From Palsa-189 sp963803735 (GTDB lineage: Bacteria; Acidobacteriota; Terriglobia; Acidiferrales; UBA7541): a stretch of DNA of 64,000 nucleotides. Under the pieces are notes generated by a model. It was not told where the DNA came from. It did not search any database and saw only the letters and a program-made list of their open reading frames with translations. Within the stretch, counting starts at the first letter, position 1, and each line of letters starts with the position of its first letter. The stretch lies in NCBI GenBank assembly GCA_963803735.1, contig CAWDNV010000030.1:40538-104537 (forward strand). Direction: 5' to 3'. This document shows, one piece after another, positions 26,434 through 35,439 of this stretch. The position numbers and the translations under genes are program-made.

Positions 26434-27273
26434 TCACGCCGCAGCTACTTTGCCTTGCGCGATGAAGGTCAGCAACTCATCGTTCACCCGGTCTTTCAAC
26501 GTCGAGGGCATTCCGTGGGGAGCGCCGGCATACACCTTGAGCGTCGAACCCTTCACGATCTTTGACGAGAGAAGGGCCGAGGCCCCAATCGGCACGATCT
26601 GATCGTCATCGCCATGCAAGATCAGAGTCGGCACGTCGAATTTCTTAAGATCTTCTGTGAGATCGGTCTCCGAGAAAGCCTTGATGCAGTCGTACGCGGC
26701 CTTGTGGCCGCACAACATGCCTTGCAGCCAAAAGGAGTCGCGCAGCCCCTCCGAGATCTTGGCTCCGGGCCGGTTGAAACCATAGAAGGGAAGGCTCAGA
26801 TCCTTGAAGAATTGCGCGCGATCGGTCAACACTGCGGCGCGCAGCTCATCAAAGGCTGAGATCGGCAAGCCGCCGGGGTTCTTGTCCGTCTTCAGCATGA
26901 GGGGCGGGACAGCGCTGATGAGTACCGCTCTGGCTACACGGCCGGTTCCATGGCGACCGATGTAGCGCGCCACTTCGCCGCCGCCCGTGGAATGCCCGAT
27001 GTGAATCGCGTCGCGAAGGTCGAGCGCGGTGACGAGTTCGGCAAGGTCATCGGCGTAGGTATCCATGTCGTTCCCATCCCAGGGCTGTCCGGAGCGCCCG
27101 TGGCCTCTGCGATCGTGCGCAATGCAACGGTATCCGCGAGCGGCCAGGAAGATCATCTGGTCCTCCCACGCGTCCGCGCTTAATGGCCAGCCGTGGCTGA
27201 AGACCAGGGGCTGTCCGTTGCCCCAGTCCTTGAAGTAAATCTGAGTACCATCTTTGGTCGTAATCGTTGGCAT
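26434..27273 (-). CDS. Alpha/beta hydrolase, non-heme haloperoxidase-like (second copy)
   Basis: The 279-residue enzyme has HGW at 27-29, the elbow GHSTGGG with Ser95, HGDDDQIVPI and a His in APHGMPSTL. It shares most positions with the hydrolase at 10459-11304, so the two are paralogues from a fairly recent duplication or two transfers. It is followed after one base by xapX and preceded at 48 bases by rpiA. Substrate is unknown. Confidence 0.92.
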   Translation of the reverse strand: MPTITTKDGTQIYFKDWGNGQPLVFSHGWPLSADAWEDQMIFLAARGYRCIAHDRRGHGRSGQPWDGNDMDTYADDLAELVTALDLRDAIHIGHSTGGGEVARYIGRHGTGRVARAVLISAVPPLMLKTDKNPGGLPISAFDELRAAVLTDRAQFFKDLSLPFYGFNRPGAKISEGLRDSFWLQGMLCGHKAAYDCIKAFSETDLTEDLKKFDVPTLILHGDDDQIVPIGASALLSSKIVKGSTLKVYAGAPHGMPSTLKDRVNDELLTFIAQGKVAAA

Positions 27274-27321
27274 AGTTTCCTTTCTTTGCTTGATTTGAAG
27301 ATAGACGTGCTTTGAGAGCAG

Positions 27322-28032
27322 CTACAGGATTCTCACCCTACTCGGTTCACCCACAACAACCTGGGAGGCAAGTCCTATGAACAATCCATGTTCAACCACT
27401 CCCACCGTTGCATCCAGCCGGGCTTGGAGACCCGCGGCTGATTCGATCGCACCGAATGCGCAATCGACAATAAAATTGCCACCATCGGTCACAAACATCT
27501 GTCCTTGAGAATCAACCCGGACGATTGGTTCGGACCCAAGCGCGGCCAATCGCCTTGCTGTCGATTGCCAGCCAAACTGCGCGACCTCGACTGGGACTTT
27601 AGCGCGGCTACCTAGCCGGTCCACGAGCTTGCCGTGGTCGACCACGACAACCAACCGCTTGCTCGCGGTTGCGACAATCTTTTCCCGCAGCAGATTACCG
27701 CCGCCACCTTTAATCAGGTTCAGCGTTCGCAACTCGACTTCGTCTGCACCGTCGATCGTCACATCGATCTCTGGGTGCTCTGCCAAGGTAGATAGCGGGA
27801 TGCCTAGACTAAGGGCTTGTTCCGCAGTATTCTCCGAGGTCGGGATCCCAACGATGCGCAATCCGGTCTTCACCAGCCGCCCGATTTCGGAAACGGCAAA
27901 ACTCGCCGTGCTTCGCGAACCTAAACCGACGACCATTCCATCCTTCAATTGGTCTGCTGCCCAGTTGGCAGCAGCCTTCTTCTGCTCGTCGACAGCAACG
28001 CTCTTGCGGGATCGATCTTCCGTTTTGACCAC
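27322..28032 (-). CDS. rpiA: Ribose-5-phosphate isomerase A
   Basis: The 236-residue enzyme interconverts ribose 5-phosphate and ribulose 5-phosphate in the pentose phosphate pathway. Family motifs are the phosphate loop GLGSRSTASF (36-45; usual form GLGTGST), IPTSENT, the active-site DGADEVE and KGGGGNLLREKIVA. The Thr-Gly to Ser-Arg change in the phosphate loop is slightly unusual. It sits in a hydrolase-rich operon, not with other sugar genes; transketolase is encoded about 19 kb away. It starts four bases after the upstream metallo-hydrolase stop. Confidence 0.93.
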   Translation of the reverse strand: MVKTEDRSRKSVAVDEQKKAAANWAADQLKDGMVVGLGSRSTASFAVSEIGRLVKTGLRIVGIPTSENTAEQALSLGIPLSTLAEHPEIDVTIDGADEVELRTLNLIKGGGGNLLREKIVATASKRLVVVVDHGKLVDRLGSRAKVPVEVAQFGWQSTARRLAALGSEPIVRVDSQGQMFVTDGGNFIVDCAFGAIESAAGLQARLDATVGVVEHGLFIGLASQVVVGEPSRVRIL

Positions 28033-28036
28033 GAGA

Positions 28037-28993
28037 TCAAACTCCCTGATAGACGAGCCCTGTGAAGGCAGCTGGTGTGATTAGAAACTGCCCCCATTTC
28101 GCATCGAATGCTGCGGTTGGTTTTGCCGCGATGGTCTCGTCTAAAGATCTGCCTTGCTTCTTCAGCGCAGCTACCTTTCCTCGGATCGCTACGAGCATGT
28201 CGCGAAATTCAACGACGTCAGACCTTCCTCCCACAGGCCCATGACCAGGAATGAAAACCGTCTTGCTGGTGAACGCAGTGAGGTTGGCCTCGGCCGCTCG
28301 GATCTGCCCATCGATGCTGCCGCCCGTGGAGTAGTCGATAAAGGGGTAAACACCGTTCCACCAGGTGTCGCCAACGTGAACGACATCGGCGTCCGTGAAG
28401 ATAACCCAAACGTCGCTGTCGGTATGGGCCGGCCCGTAATACTTCAGCGTGATTCGAGTATTGTTCAGATGCATTTCATGCTCGGCGGCGAATACGTTTA
28501 CGGGCAACGCGCCGGCGGGCGCAGCCGGGAAGGTCCACTCCCAGCCTTCAACGCGGGTAGCCACTAACAGGCGTTTGCGTGTGTTTTCATGCGCGGTGAT
28601 GTCGGCCCCGGCGGCGTGCAGCCATGCATTTCCGTCCGTGTGGTCCGTATGCCAATGAGTATTGATGAGGTGCTTTATCGGATCCGCGTTAATCGACGTC
28701 AATGCGCTTGTAATTCTGGGCCGCGAGACCGCAAAGCCGGCGTCGACCAGAAGTTTGCCATCCTGCCCGGTTAAGACGGCGATGTTGCCACCGGAGCCTT
28801 CAAGAACCGAGATGTTGCGGCGAACAGGATGGACGATGATCTTTGCCTTGGCTGCCGCATCGACCATCGTCGGTACGATACCTTCCTCTTTCGCGAAGAG
28901 TGGGCGCCCGGCCAAGAGCGCGGCTCCAGTGGAAATGCCAGCGATCTCGAAAAGGCGGCGGCGTGAAATTCCGATCGATTCTGCGTGCTTCAT
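28037..28993 (-). CDS. Metallo-beta-lactamase-fold hydrolase, Tat-exported
   Basis: The 318-residue enzyme starts with a twin-arginine signal (ISRRRLFEIAGISTGAALLAG). The metal-binding motif THWHTDH (His113, His115, Asp117, His118) and later motifs GPAHTDSD and FIPGHGPVGG show a binuclear zinc site. The order resembles class B beta-lactamase-like and quinoprotein-relay-associated MBL proteins; which substrate it cleaves is unknown. It acts in the periplasm if the signal is used. It lies in a tight run between the FMN protein and rpiA. Confidence 0.9.
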   Translation of the reverse strand: MKHAESIGISRRRLFEIAGISTGAALLAGRPLFAKEEGIVPTMVDAAAKAKIIVHPVRRNISVLEGSGGNIAVLTGQDGKLLVDAGFAVSRPRITSALTSINADPIKHLINTHWHTDHTDGNAWLHAAGADITAHENTRKRLLVATRVEGWEWTFPAAPAGALPVNVFAAEHEMHLNNTRITLKYYGPAHTDSDVWVIFTDADVVHVGDTWWNGVYPFIDYSTGGSIDGQIRAAEANLTAFTSKTVFIPGHGPVGGRSDVVEFRDMLVAIRGKVAALKKQGRSLDETIAAKPTAAFDAKWGQFLITPAAFTGLVYQGV

Positions 28994-29012
28994 AATTTAA
29001 CCTCCCTTTGAA

Positions 29013-29648
29013 TTAGACTGCTTCGCGCCCCAATCGAGCCCCTTCGCGGAGCTTCTCGTTTTCGCTCTGGAGCTCCTCCATACGGCGCTCGAGAGGCGCT
29101 AATGCCTCCCGAATCTGCTCTTCCGTGAAGCGAGGCGTGATGTGCTGAGGACAGTTCCAATCGAACGCCTCCACCCGAATCACGAACGCGCGCTCGATTA
29201 CGTCCTTGCTGCCCGGATCGCGGAGCCGTTCCATCCACTCCCTCGCCGCGTCGCTCTCAAAGATCTGCGCGCGCCCCAAAATTTTTAAGCGCGCGTGGCC
29301 TGGGTAATCGACCATGATCAGGGCCACACGATCGTCGCTGCCCAAGTTGCCCGTAGTGACGAACTGTTTATTTCCACGGAAATCGGCAAAGGCAATCGTG
29401 TGATCGTCGATGACTTTGAGAAAGCCTTTGGGCCCGCCCCGATGCTGCACATACGGCCACCCTGTCGCTCCTACAGTTGCCATATAGAAGCTGTCCCGCT
29501 CGGCAATGAACGCCGATTCGTCGGGTCCCAAGCGGTCGGGGGTAGCGCCGCCCGCCTCCATACGCGCGTATTGGCGGCGACTGCCATATTTCTCCTGCAG
29601 TGCCTTGACGAGCGGAGTAAAGACCAGAGATCCAAAGTTGTGTGCCAT
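29013..29648 (-). CDS. Pyridoxamine-5'-phosphate-oxidase-like FMN-binding protein
   Basis: The 211-residue protein has the split-barrel flavin fold: AFIAERDSFYMATVGATGWPYVQHRGGPKG reads as the FMN-binding strands, followed by GNKQFVTTGNLGSDDRVALI and YPGHARLKILGRAQIF. The C-terminal helix (LAPLERRMEELQSENEKLREG) is a predicted coiled coil. Members reduce flavin-linked substrates or bind flavin in stress responses; it need not be a true vitamin B6 enzyme. It follows the hydrolase at 29680 by 31 bases. Confidence 0.88.
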   Translation of the reverse strand: MAHNFGSLVFTPLVKALQEKYGSRRQYARMEAGGATPDRLGPDESAFIAERDSFYMATVGATGWPYVQHRGGPKGFLKVIDDHTIAFADFRGNKQFVTTGNLGSDDRVALIMVDYPGHARLKILGRAQIFESDAAREWMERLRDPGSKDVIERAFVIRVEAFDWNCPQHITPRFTEEQIREALAPLERRMEELQSENEKLREGARLGREAV

Positions 29649-29679
29649 ACCGGCTTATGCCCCGGCCAGTTTGGAGACG

Positions 29680-30576
29680 CTAATGCTTCAGATTCTTTAG
29701 CAGGAACTCTTCAATCCGCGTGGCGATTTCTTCGCCGTGTGTCTCAAGCGCGAAATGGCCAGTATCCAGCATATGCGTTTCGAGATTCTTCAGATCGCGG
29801 GCATAGGGCGGCGCACCCGCGGCGGGGAAGATAAAGTCGTTCTTGCCCCAGACGATCAGTGTTGGCGGCTGATACTTTCGGAAGAAGGCCTGGAAGTCTG
29901 GATAGAGCGGAACATTCGTCCCGTACGAATGCATCAGGTCCATCTGGATGTCGAGATTTCCCGGCCGATCCAGGCCAACCTGATCCACCAGCCAGGTGGT
30001 CGGGTCGAGGAGCGAAGTATCCGGTACGCCCGTTTCGTACTGCCACTTAGTCGATTTCGCGTCGCTAAGGAAGTACAGTGCGGCTCGGTTTTCAGGAGTC
30101 GGGTCGGCCCAATACTTTTTGATGGGGTTCCAAAATTCGAGAAGCCCCTCCTCGTATGCATTTCCGTTCTGCACGATCAGTCCTTGAATTCGTTCCGGAT
30201 GGAGCAGCGCGAGTCGGTAACCAATCGGTGCGCCGTAATCCATAACGTACATCGAGAACTTGGTCAATCCGAGCGAATCGACAAAGCCATCGATGATGTT
30301 CGCGAGGTTCTCGAAGGTGTACTCGAAGGACTTGTGATCCGGCATGCTGCTCTCGCCATAGCCGGGATAGTCAGGCGCTATCAGGTGAAAGGATCCGGCG
30401 AGGCGCGGGATCAGGTTCCGGAACATGTTGGACGAAGTTGGGAACCCATGCAGAAGTAAGATCACAGGGGCGTCTTGTGCACCCGCTTCCCGATAGAAGA
30501 TGTCCTGGTTATTCACGCGAACGGTCTTGTAGTGGACCGGATGCTGCGTGCTCTTTTGAGTTTCAACTGCAGTCAT
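29680..30576 (-). CDS. Alpha/beta hydrolase, epoxide hydrolase/haloalkane dehalogenase-like
   Basis: I start at the ATG at 30576, eight bases after GGAGG; an ATG at 30591 would place that site inside the gene. The 298-residue enzyme has HGFP (43-46), APDYPGYGESSMP, and an aspartate nucleophile in VMDYGAPIGY (Asp113), which excludes a serine esterase. The acid and His are in WGKNDFIFP and DTGHFALE. Enzymes of this group open epoxides or remove halides. It is the first gene of the long minus-strand run; a divergent AraC regulator gene lies upstream. Confidence 0.9.
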   Translation of the reverse strand: MTAVETQKSTQHPVHYKTVRVNNQDIFYREAGAQDAPVILLLHGFPTSSNMFRNLIPRLAGSFHLIAPDYPGYGESSMPDHKSFEYTFENLANIIDGFVDSLGLTKFSMYVMDYGAPIGYRLALLHPERIQGLIVQNGNAYEEGLLEFWNPIKKYWADPTPENRAALYFLSDAKSTKWQYETGVPDTSLLDPTTWLVDQVGLDRPGNLDIQMDLMHSYGTNVPLYPDFQAFFRKYQPPTLIVWGKNDFIFPAAGAPPYARDLKNLETHMLDTGHFALETHGEEIATRIEEFLLKNLKH

Positions 30577-31156
30577 TGTGCTAGCCTCCATTGCTTTTTC
30601 GCTCTTACGAACAAAAGCTCTGAAGCTTACGTTAAACGAAGACGCCGCTGGGATCTTGCGTAAAAGTGCGATTCTTACGAGATCATGCGCGGACTTCGCC
30701 GTTCATAGCCAGTACCCTTCAGATTCAGGTCCGTCACGGATTGCCGCAACGGCTCACTTCAGCCGCGTGACTACGCACTTATAGAAAGATGTAATGGCGC
30801 CTGTTCCGCGACGCTGTTATTCTTTTCCCAGAAGTTGAGGACGGGATCTGGGCGCCTCACTCGGGCGAATTCCTGATTCTCGGGCTGCGTCGCCTCTAAA
30901 GCCTTCAACCGAAGATTACATACAGGTTCACTGCGTTGCGGTGCCCACGTGGATTGGATTTAGGTGGCGCTTGGGAAAGGTGAACACTTGCGCCTGAAAT
31001 TCGGCAACAACAGGCGTTTACCACTATCGGGGGATCGTTGCATATGGCCAAAACGTTAACAATATAACACTCATTCTGGTGATGTCTTGCATGCTTCGGA
31101 GGCGACACAATTCAACGGGGTCGATTTTCCCAGTCCGTGTGAAAGGACTCTCAAAC
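30577..31156. promoter_or_regulatory. Divergent intergenic region between the hydrolase operon and the AraC gene
   Basis: About 580 bases with no credible gene. It is somewhat richer in A and T near both ends (for example AACGTTAACAATATAAC around 31052). It must contain the promoter of the long minus-strand operon and that of the AraC gene, and it is the natural place for AraC binding. I found no long repeat or clear operator. Confidence 0.5.
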
Positions 31157-32140
31157 ATGACGACGGCGGCAGAATATCAGGAAGTGGCGCTGAGCGCGTC
31201 AGCAACTGAAACCCTCCATTACCCCAATGGATTTCAACTCAGTTTCCCCTCTGTCGCATTTCCCCCGGCGCCTGCGTCCCCTCTTCTAGCCATAGCGCCG
31301 GGGCCGACGCGGATTGTCCGCTCGAGCATGTCTTTGTCATGGCAGGGTCTTCTTCTGGAAAAGCATCTCAGCTCCCCTGGAGAACGCTCATCGGCGTCCA
31401 TTGACATGCATGTCATCTCGCTACTTGCCGGCTCACCATCGCGTTTTGAGCATCGGACCGTCTCCGGCCATTTTTTGGCGCATCTGAATCGACCGGGAAC
31501 GGTGATGATCACACCTGCTGGCCCAGTGCCCGATATTCGTTTACACACTCTGTCAGAGTTCATCCACTGTGCCCTGGATGAAGAGTTCACTCGTGGTGTG
31601 ATCGAAGAGTTGGATCGCCAGCCTCTTCCCAGGCCAATGTTTCGCTCGGGAATACGGGATAAATCGATCCAGCGCATAGTCGGCCTGCTTCTGGAGGAAC
31701 TCGAAACAGAAAGGCCCTCGGGTATACTGTACGTCGACTCACTTGCACACGCACTCGCCACAAGGTACGTGCTGCTCGATTGCGCTACTTTGGGGCGGCC
31801 GGAGTCGCGTGTGTCAGGTCTACAGCCACGCATACTCAGTCGCGTGCGGGAGAAAATCGAGGCGAACCTCGACTCTGAATTGAGCCTCGGTAGTTTAGCG
31901 GAAGAGAGCGGTTATAGCCGCGCTCACTTCCTCCGAATGTTCCGGGCGGCTACGGGCCTAACGCCCCATCAGTACGTGTTGGATTTGCGCCTGAGGCGAG
32001 CACAGGACCGTCTCAGGCAAAAGGGCTCAAGCATAATTGACGTCGCCGTATCCTGTGGCTTTTCAAGTCAATCGCACATGACCAGCGTATTTCGGCAGCG
32101 TCTTGAGATGACTCCGGGAGAGTTTCGCCGCAAGGCTTGA
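31157..32140 (+). CDS. AraC-family transcriptional regulator
   Basis: With the ATG at 31157, preceded by GAAAGGA, the product is 327 residues; an ATG at 31079 would add 26 residues without a ribosome site. The N-terminal 220 residues show weak similarity to cupin-type sensing domains. The C-terminus has two helix-turn-helix units: LSLGSLAEESGYSRAHFLRMF and SSIIDVAVSCGFSSQSHMTSVFRQR, ending MTPGEFRRKA. It activates or represses neighbouring genes; candidates are the MOSC-reductase/encapsulin genes downstream and the divergent hydrolase operon. Confidence 0.92.
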   Translation: MTTAAEYQEVALSASATETLHYPNGFQLSFPSVAFPPAPASPLLAIAPGPTRIVRSSMSLSWQGLLLEKHLSSPGERSSASIDMHVISLLAGSPSRFEHRTVSGHFLAHLNRPGTVMITPAGPVPDIRLHTLSEFIHCALDEEFTRGVIEELDRQPLPRPMFRSGIRDKSIQRIVGLLLEELETERPSGILYVDSLAHALATRYVLLDCATLGRPESRVSGLQPRILSRVREKIEANLDSELSLGSLAEESGYSRAHFLRMFRAATGLTPHQYVLDLRLRRAQDRLRQKGSSIIDVAVSCGFSSQSHMTSVFRQRLEMTPGEFRRKA

Positions 32141-32165
32141 CACATTTGCGCGCGAGTAGAGCAGG

Positions 32166-33929
32166 ATGCAGCTGATGGGACGGCTCATATCAGTCAATGT
32201 CGGTCTTCCCCGTGACGTCGCCTGGAAAGGAGAGACCATCCGCACGGCGATCTGGAAGCAACCGGTTCCCGGCAGACGAATCGCCGGACGACTAAACGTT
32301 GCCGGGGACGGGCAAGGGGATCTTGTCGGGCATGGAGGAGAGCATCGCGCGGTAATGGTCTATCAGACGGGCTCCTACCGCTACTGGGAAACTCAGCTCG
32401 GCCGGAACGATTTCACCTTCGGACAGTTCGGCGAAAACTTCACAGTCGACGGCTTGGCTGATGATGCAGTATGCATCGGCGACCGTTATAGGATTGGTGG
32501 CGCGCTCTTCGAGGTAACGCAACCACGCGTCACGTGCTATCGGGTGGGCATCAGGATGGACGAGCCGGCAATGCCGGCTTTGCTGGTGTCTCATCACCGG
32601 CCCGGCTTTTACCTTCGCGTGCTGCAAGAGGGCGACATCGGTGCGGGCGACGAAATCACGAAGGTCGCCGATGGACCAGAGCGCATCTCTGTAGCCGATA
32701 TCGACGCCCTACTTTACTTACCGGGCCATCCACGCGAACAACTGGAGAGATCAGTGCGCATACCTGCGCTGAGCCCAGGCTGGAAAAGCTCCTTGCAATC
32801 TTTACTGAATCAAGGCGCCTTGGAGGCAGGAAATGCTGGCCTGACGGCTTCAGCAGGGCCGGCACCGGCTTGGTCCGGCTTCCGGCCGCTGCGCGTCGCG
32901 AAGGTGGATCGGGAGAGTTCCAGCGTCATCTCTTTATCTTTCGAACAACTGGACAGATCTCCTCTGCCTGCGGCTCTGCCTGGACAGTTTCTTGTGTTGC
33001 GGCTGCGCATCAAGCCCAATGGTCCGCCGGTTCTCCGGAACTATTCGATGTCGGGCGCTCCAGGCGCAGATGCTTATCGGGTGAGCATCAAACACGAAGT
33101 GAATGGCGCCGCCAGTTCGTTCCTGCACAACCATGTCGGAGTCGGCGATGCACTTGAAGTGAGTGCGCCTAGAGGAGGCTTTACGCTAACCCCAGGAGAC
33201 GGTCCTGTCGTCCTGATGAGCGCCGGCATCGGGGCCACTCCCGTACTCGCGATGCTGCATGCCCTCGCCAAGGCGGCATCCCCTCGTGAGGTCTGGTGGT
33301 TGTACGGAGCACGGAACCGCAACGAGCATCCTTTCGTGACCGAATCGCGTCGTCTTCTGCAAAAGCTTGCGCGCGGCAAAGGCCATGTTATGTATAGCCA
33401 GCCAGGGCCTGAGGATCAAATCGGCCTGGATTACGATTCCGCCGGGCACCTCAATCTCGAGCAGCTCGAAAGTCTTAGTGTTTCTCGAACCGCCGATTTT
33501 TATCTGTGTGGACCACAATTATTTCTACGCGACCTGAGAACGGGCCTGCGAACATGGAATGTCGACTCAACCCGAATTCACTCGGAGGTCTTCGGGCCGG
33601 AGGAATCGATTACACCCGGTATCGCGCCGTCTTCCCGGCTTCCCCCGCACTTGCCATCGGGCCCCCCGGGGCTCGGACCTCCGATTTCGTTTACGCGAAG
33701 CGGTCTCACGGTCCCCTGGGATTCGCGATTCCAAAGCTTGCTCGAACTTGCCGAAGCCTGTGACGTTCCCGTGAAGTGGTCGTGTCGTACCGGCGTCTGC
33801 CACACTTGCGAATGCGCGCTGATCGGAGGCACGGTCAAGTATCAACCTGATCCGCTGGAACGACCAGCTGAAGGCAGCGTGTTGATTTGCAGTTCACAAC
33901 CATCGGGCGACGTAGAGATCGATCTGTGA
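32166..33929 (+). CDS. MOSC domain fused to ferredoxin-reductase and [2Fe-2S] ferredoxin
   Basis: The 587-residue cytosolic protein contains four modules: an N-terminal MOSC domain of the YiiM type (about 1-165; QFGENFTVDGL, VTQPRVTCYRVGIR), a 3-alpha domain (about 165-215), an FAD and NAD(P) reductase unit (about 235-470; RNYSMSGAP for flavin, VVLMSAGIGATPVLAML for nucleotide) and a C-terminal plant-type ferredoxin with Cys540, Cys545, Cys548 and Cys575. MOSC proteins of this kind reduce N-hydroxylated compounds or move sulphur with a molybdenum cofactor, using Cys140 region residues. The fusion would supply electrons from NAD(P)H in one chain. Start is supported by position only. It follows the AraC gene by 25 bases. 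Confidence 0.9.
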   Translation: MQLMGRLISVNVGLPRDVAWKGETIRTAIWKQPVPGRRIAGRLNVAGDGQGDLVGHGGEHRAVMVYQTGSYRYWETQLGRNDFTFGQFGENFTVDGLADDAVCIGDRYRIGGALFEVTQPRVTCYRVGIRMDEPAMPALLVSHHRPGFYLRVLQEGDIGAGDEITKVADGPERISVADIDALLYLPGHPREQLERSVRIPALSPGWKSSLQSLLNQGALEAGNAGLTASAGPAPAWSGFRPLRVAKVDRESSSVISLSFEQLDRSPLPAALPGQFLVLRLRIKPNGPPVLRNYSMSGAPGADAYRVSIKHEVNGAASSFLHNHVGVGDALEVSAPRGGFTLTPGDGPVVLMSAGIGATPVLAMLHALAKAASPREVWWLYGARNRNEHPFVTESRRLLQKLARGKGHVMYSQPGPEDQIGLDYDSAGHLNLEQLESLSVSRTADFYLCGPQLFLRDLRTGLRTWNVDSTRIHSEVFGPEESITPGIAPSSRLPPHLPSGPPGLGPPISFTRSGLTVPWDSRFQSLLELAEACDVPVKWSCRTGVCHTCECALIGGTVKYQPDPLERPAEGSVLICSSQPSGDVEIDL

Positions 33930-34002
33930 TAGTCCTCCCGACCAAGGACGATGAGACATGGTGATTATGATACGAGGTACTCTATCGAAGAGGAGAAATG
34001 GC

Positions 34003-34248
34003 ATGCCCGTGTCATTCTCAAAGAACGTCAAGCCAATGTTCCGAGAAGTCGATATCAAGCATATGAAGATTCACGGCGTGCTTCTAGACGGTTTCCATTA
34101 CATGTCCGACCCAACGAACAACTACGCGAATGCACAAGCAGTCCAGGATAGCCTGGCGGGGCAAACTATACCTCCTGGCGGCCCATTCTGGACTGCAGAG
34201 CAACTCGCTCTGTACAACAAGTGGAGGACTGAGGGATATCAGCCTTAA
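34003..34248 (+). CDS. Small conserved hypothetical protein, 81 residues
   Basis: I start at the ATG at 34003, which has AGGAG eight bases upstream; in-frame codons upstream to 33958 look non-coding. The protein begins MPVSFSKNVKPMFREVDIKH, contains GVLLDGFHYMSDP and ends PPGGPFWTAEQLALYNKWRT and EGYQP. The opening FSKNVKPMFR recalls the N-termini of domains found beside cytochrome or oxidase genes. No cofactor motif is visible. It lies between the MOSC-reductase and the DyP peroxidase genes, 74 bases from the first. Confidence 0.65.
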   Translation: MPVSFSKNVKPMFREVDIKHMKIHGVLLDGFHYMSDPTNNYANAQAVQDSLAGQTIPPGGPFWTAEQLALYNKWRTEGYQP

Positions 34249-34338
34249 ATAGGTGATGAACTTGTCGACAACCTTCGCACGCGCGGCGAGGTGCTCCGAA
34301 GAGCGAAATTCTGCGCGCCGTACTAGGATGACATCCAG

Positions 34339-35439
34339 ATGAAGTCCGATCCGATGAGCGCGCCTGAAGCCGGACGCGGTTTTCGGGCCGTCGCACAGCC
34401 AGTGGCCGCGCCGCTCACTCGCGCCGCGATCTTCCTGGTCGCGACACTAAACCCGGGCTTTGGCAATCGCGCGGTCCTGCGGTCCTTGTGCGGAGACCTT
34501 GCCGCGTTAGTGCGTGCAGTGGAGTTTCGCGACCTTGAAGGGGGGCTTTCCTGCGTCATAGGTTTTGGATCCGGCGCTTGGGACCGACTCTTTGGATCGC
34601 CGCTGCCAACAGAACTGCGCGTGTTCCGCGAAATTCGCGTGGGAGGGCGCCATGCGGTTTCGACGCCAGGCGACTTGCTGTTCCACCTCCGCGCGAAGCG
34701 CATGGATCTGTGTTTCGAGCTGGCAACGCAAATCATGGCGCGTATCGGAGATGCTGTTTCGCCGGTGGACGAAGTTCATGGCTTCCGCTATTTTGACGAC
34801 CGTGATCTCCTGGGCTTCGTCGATGGGACGGAGAATCCCAGGGGTGAGGCGGCGATCGACTCGGTGATGGTCGGCGAGGAAGACGCCGCGTTCGCGGGCG
34901 GCAGTTACGTCATCGTGCAAAAATATCTCCACGATCTTAACGGGTGGAATGTGCTGTCCACGGAGGCGCAGGAACGAATCATTGGCCGCACCAAGCTATC
35001 GGATATCGAATTAGACGATTCCGTCAAACCAACCTCGGCGCACAGCGCACTCACAACCATCGTCGAGAATGGGAAAGAGATCAAGATCCTGCGCGACAAC
35101 ATGCCATTCGGCCGAGCCGGGCACGGTGAATTTGGCACCTATTTCATCGGCTACAGCCGCTCGCCCCGCACCATCGAACAGATGCTCGAGAACATGTTCG
35201 TGGGCCGGCCGCCCGGCAACTATGACCGCCTGCTCGATTTCAGCCGCGCCGTCACCGGAAACATGTTTTTTGCTCCGTCCGCAACATTTCTGGAGGCCGT
35301 GGGCGACGACCAGCCGGTAGTTGTGGCTGCCCCCCTTGCCGTAGACCCGGCGGCGGCCGATGGCTCTCCATCCTCCCCGCGGCGAGGTGACGGGTCGCTG
35401 GGCATTGGTTCGCTCAAAGGAGAAATTCCGCATGAATAA
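34339..35439 (+). CDS. DyP-type heme peroxidase with encapsulin cargo tail
   Basis: The 366-residue peroxidase shows the family motif GxxDG in LLGFVDGTENP (distal Asp162), a probable proximal heme His235 in SAHSALTT and the distal Arg252 in KILRDNMPFG. These enzymes oxidise dyes, phenolics or other electron donors with hydrogen peroxide. The last 30 residues are a Pro/Ser-rich linker followed by GDGSLGIGSLKG, which is the known cargo-loading peptide for encapsulins. The stop codon overlaps the start of the encapsulin gene by eight bases, so shell and cargo are translationally coupled. Confidence 0.95.
   Translation: MKSDPMSAPEAGRGFRAVAQPVAAPLTRAAIFLVATLNPGFGNRAVLRSLCGDLAALVRAVEFRDLEGGLSCVIGFGSGAWDRLFGSPLPTELRVFREIRVGGRHAVSTPGDLLFHLRAKRMDLCFELATQIMARIGDAVSPVDEVHGFRYFDDRDLLGFVDGTENPRGEAAIDSVMVGEEDAAFAGGSYVIVQKYLHDLNGWNVLSTEAQERIIGRTKLSDIELDDSVKPTSAHSALTTIVENGKEIKILRDNMPFGRAGHGEFGTYFIGYSRSPRTIEQMLENMFVGRPPGNYDRLLDFSRAVTGNMFFAPSATFLEAVGDDQPVVVAAPLAVDPAAADGSPSSPRRGDGSLGIGSLKGEIPHE

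Noticed and set aside
34085..34338. Possible further small gene between the 81-residue protein and DyP
   Set aside because: The 90 bases after 34248 contain no start with a ribosome site.
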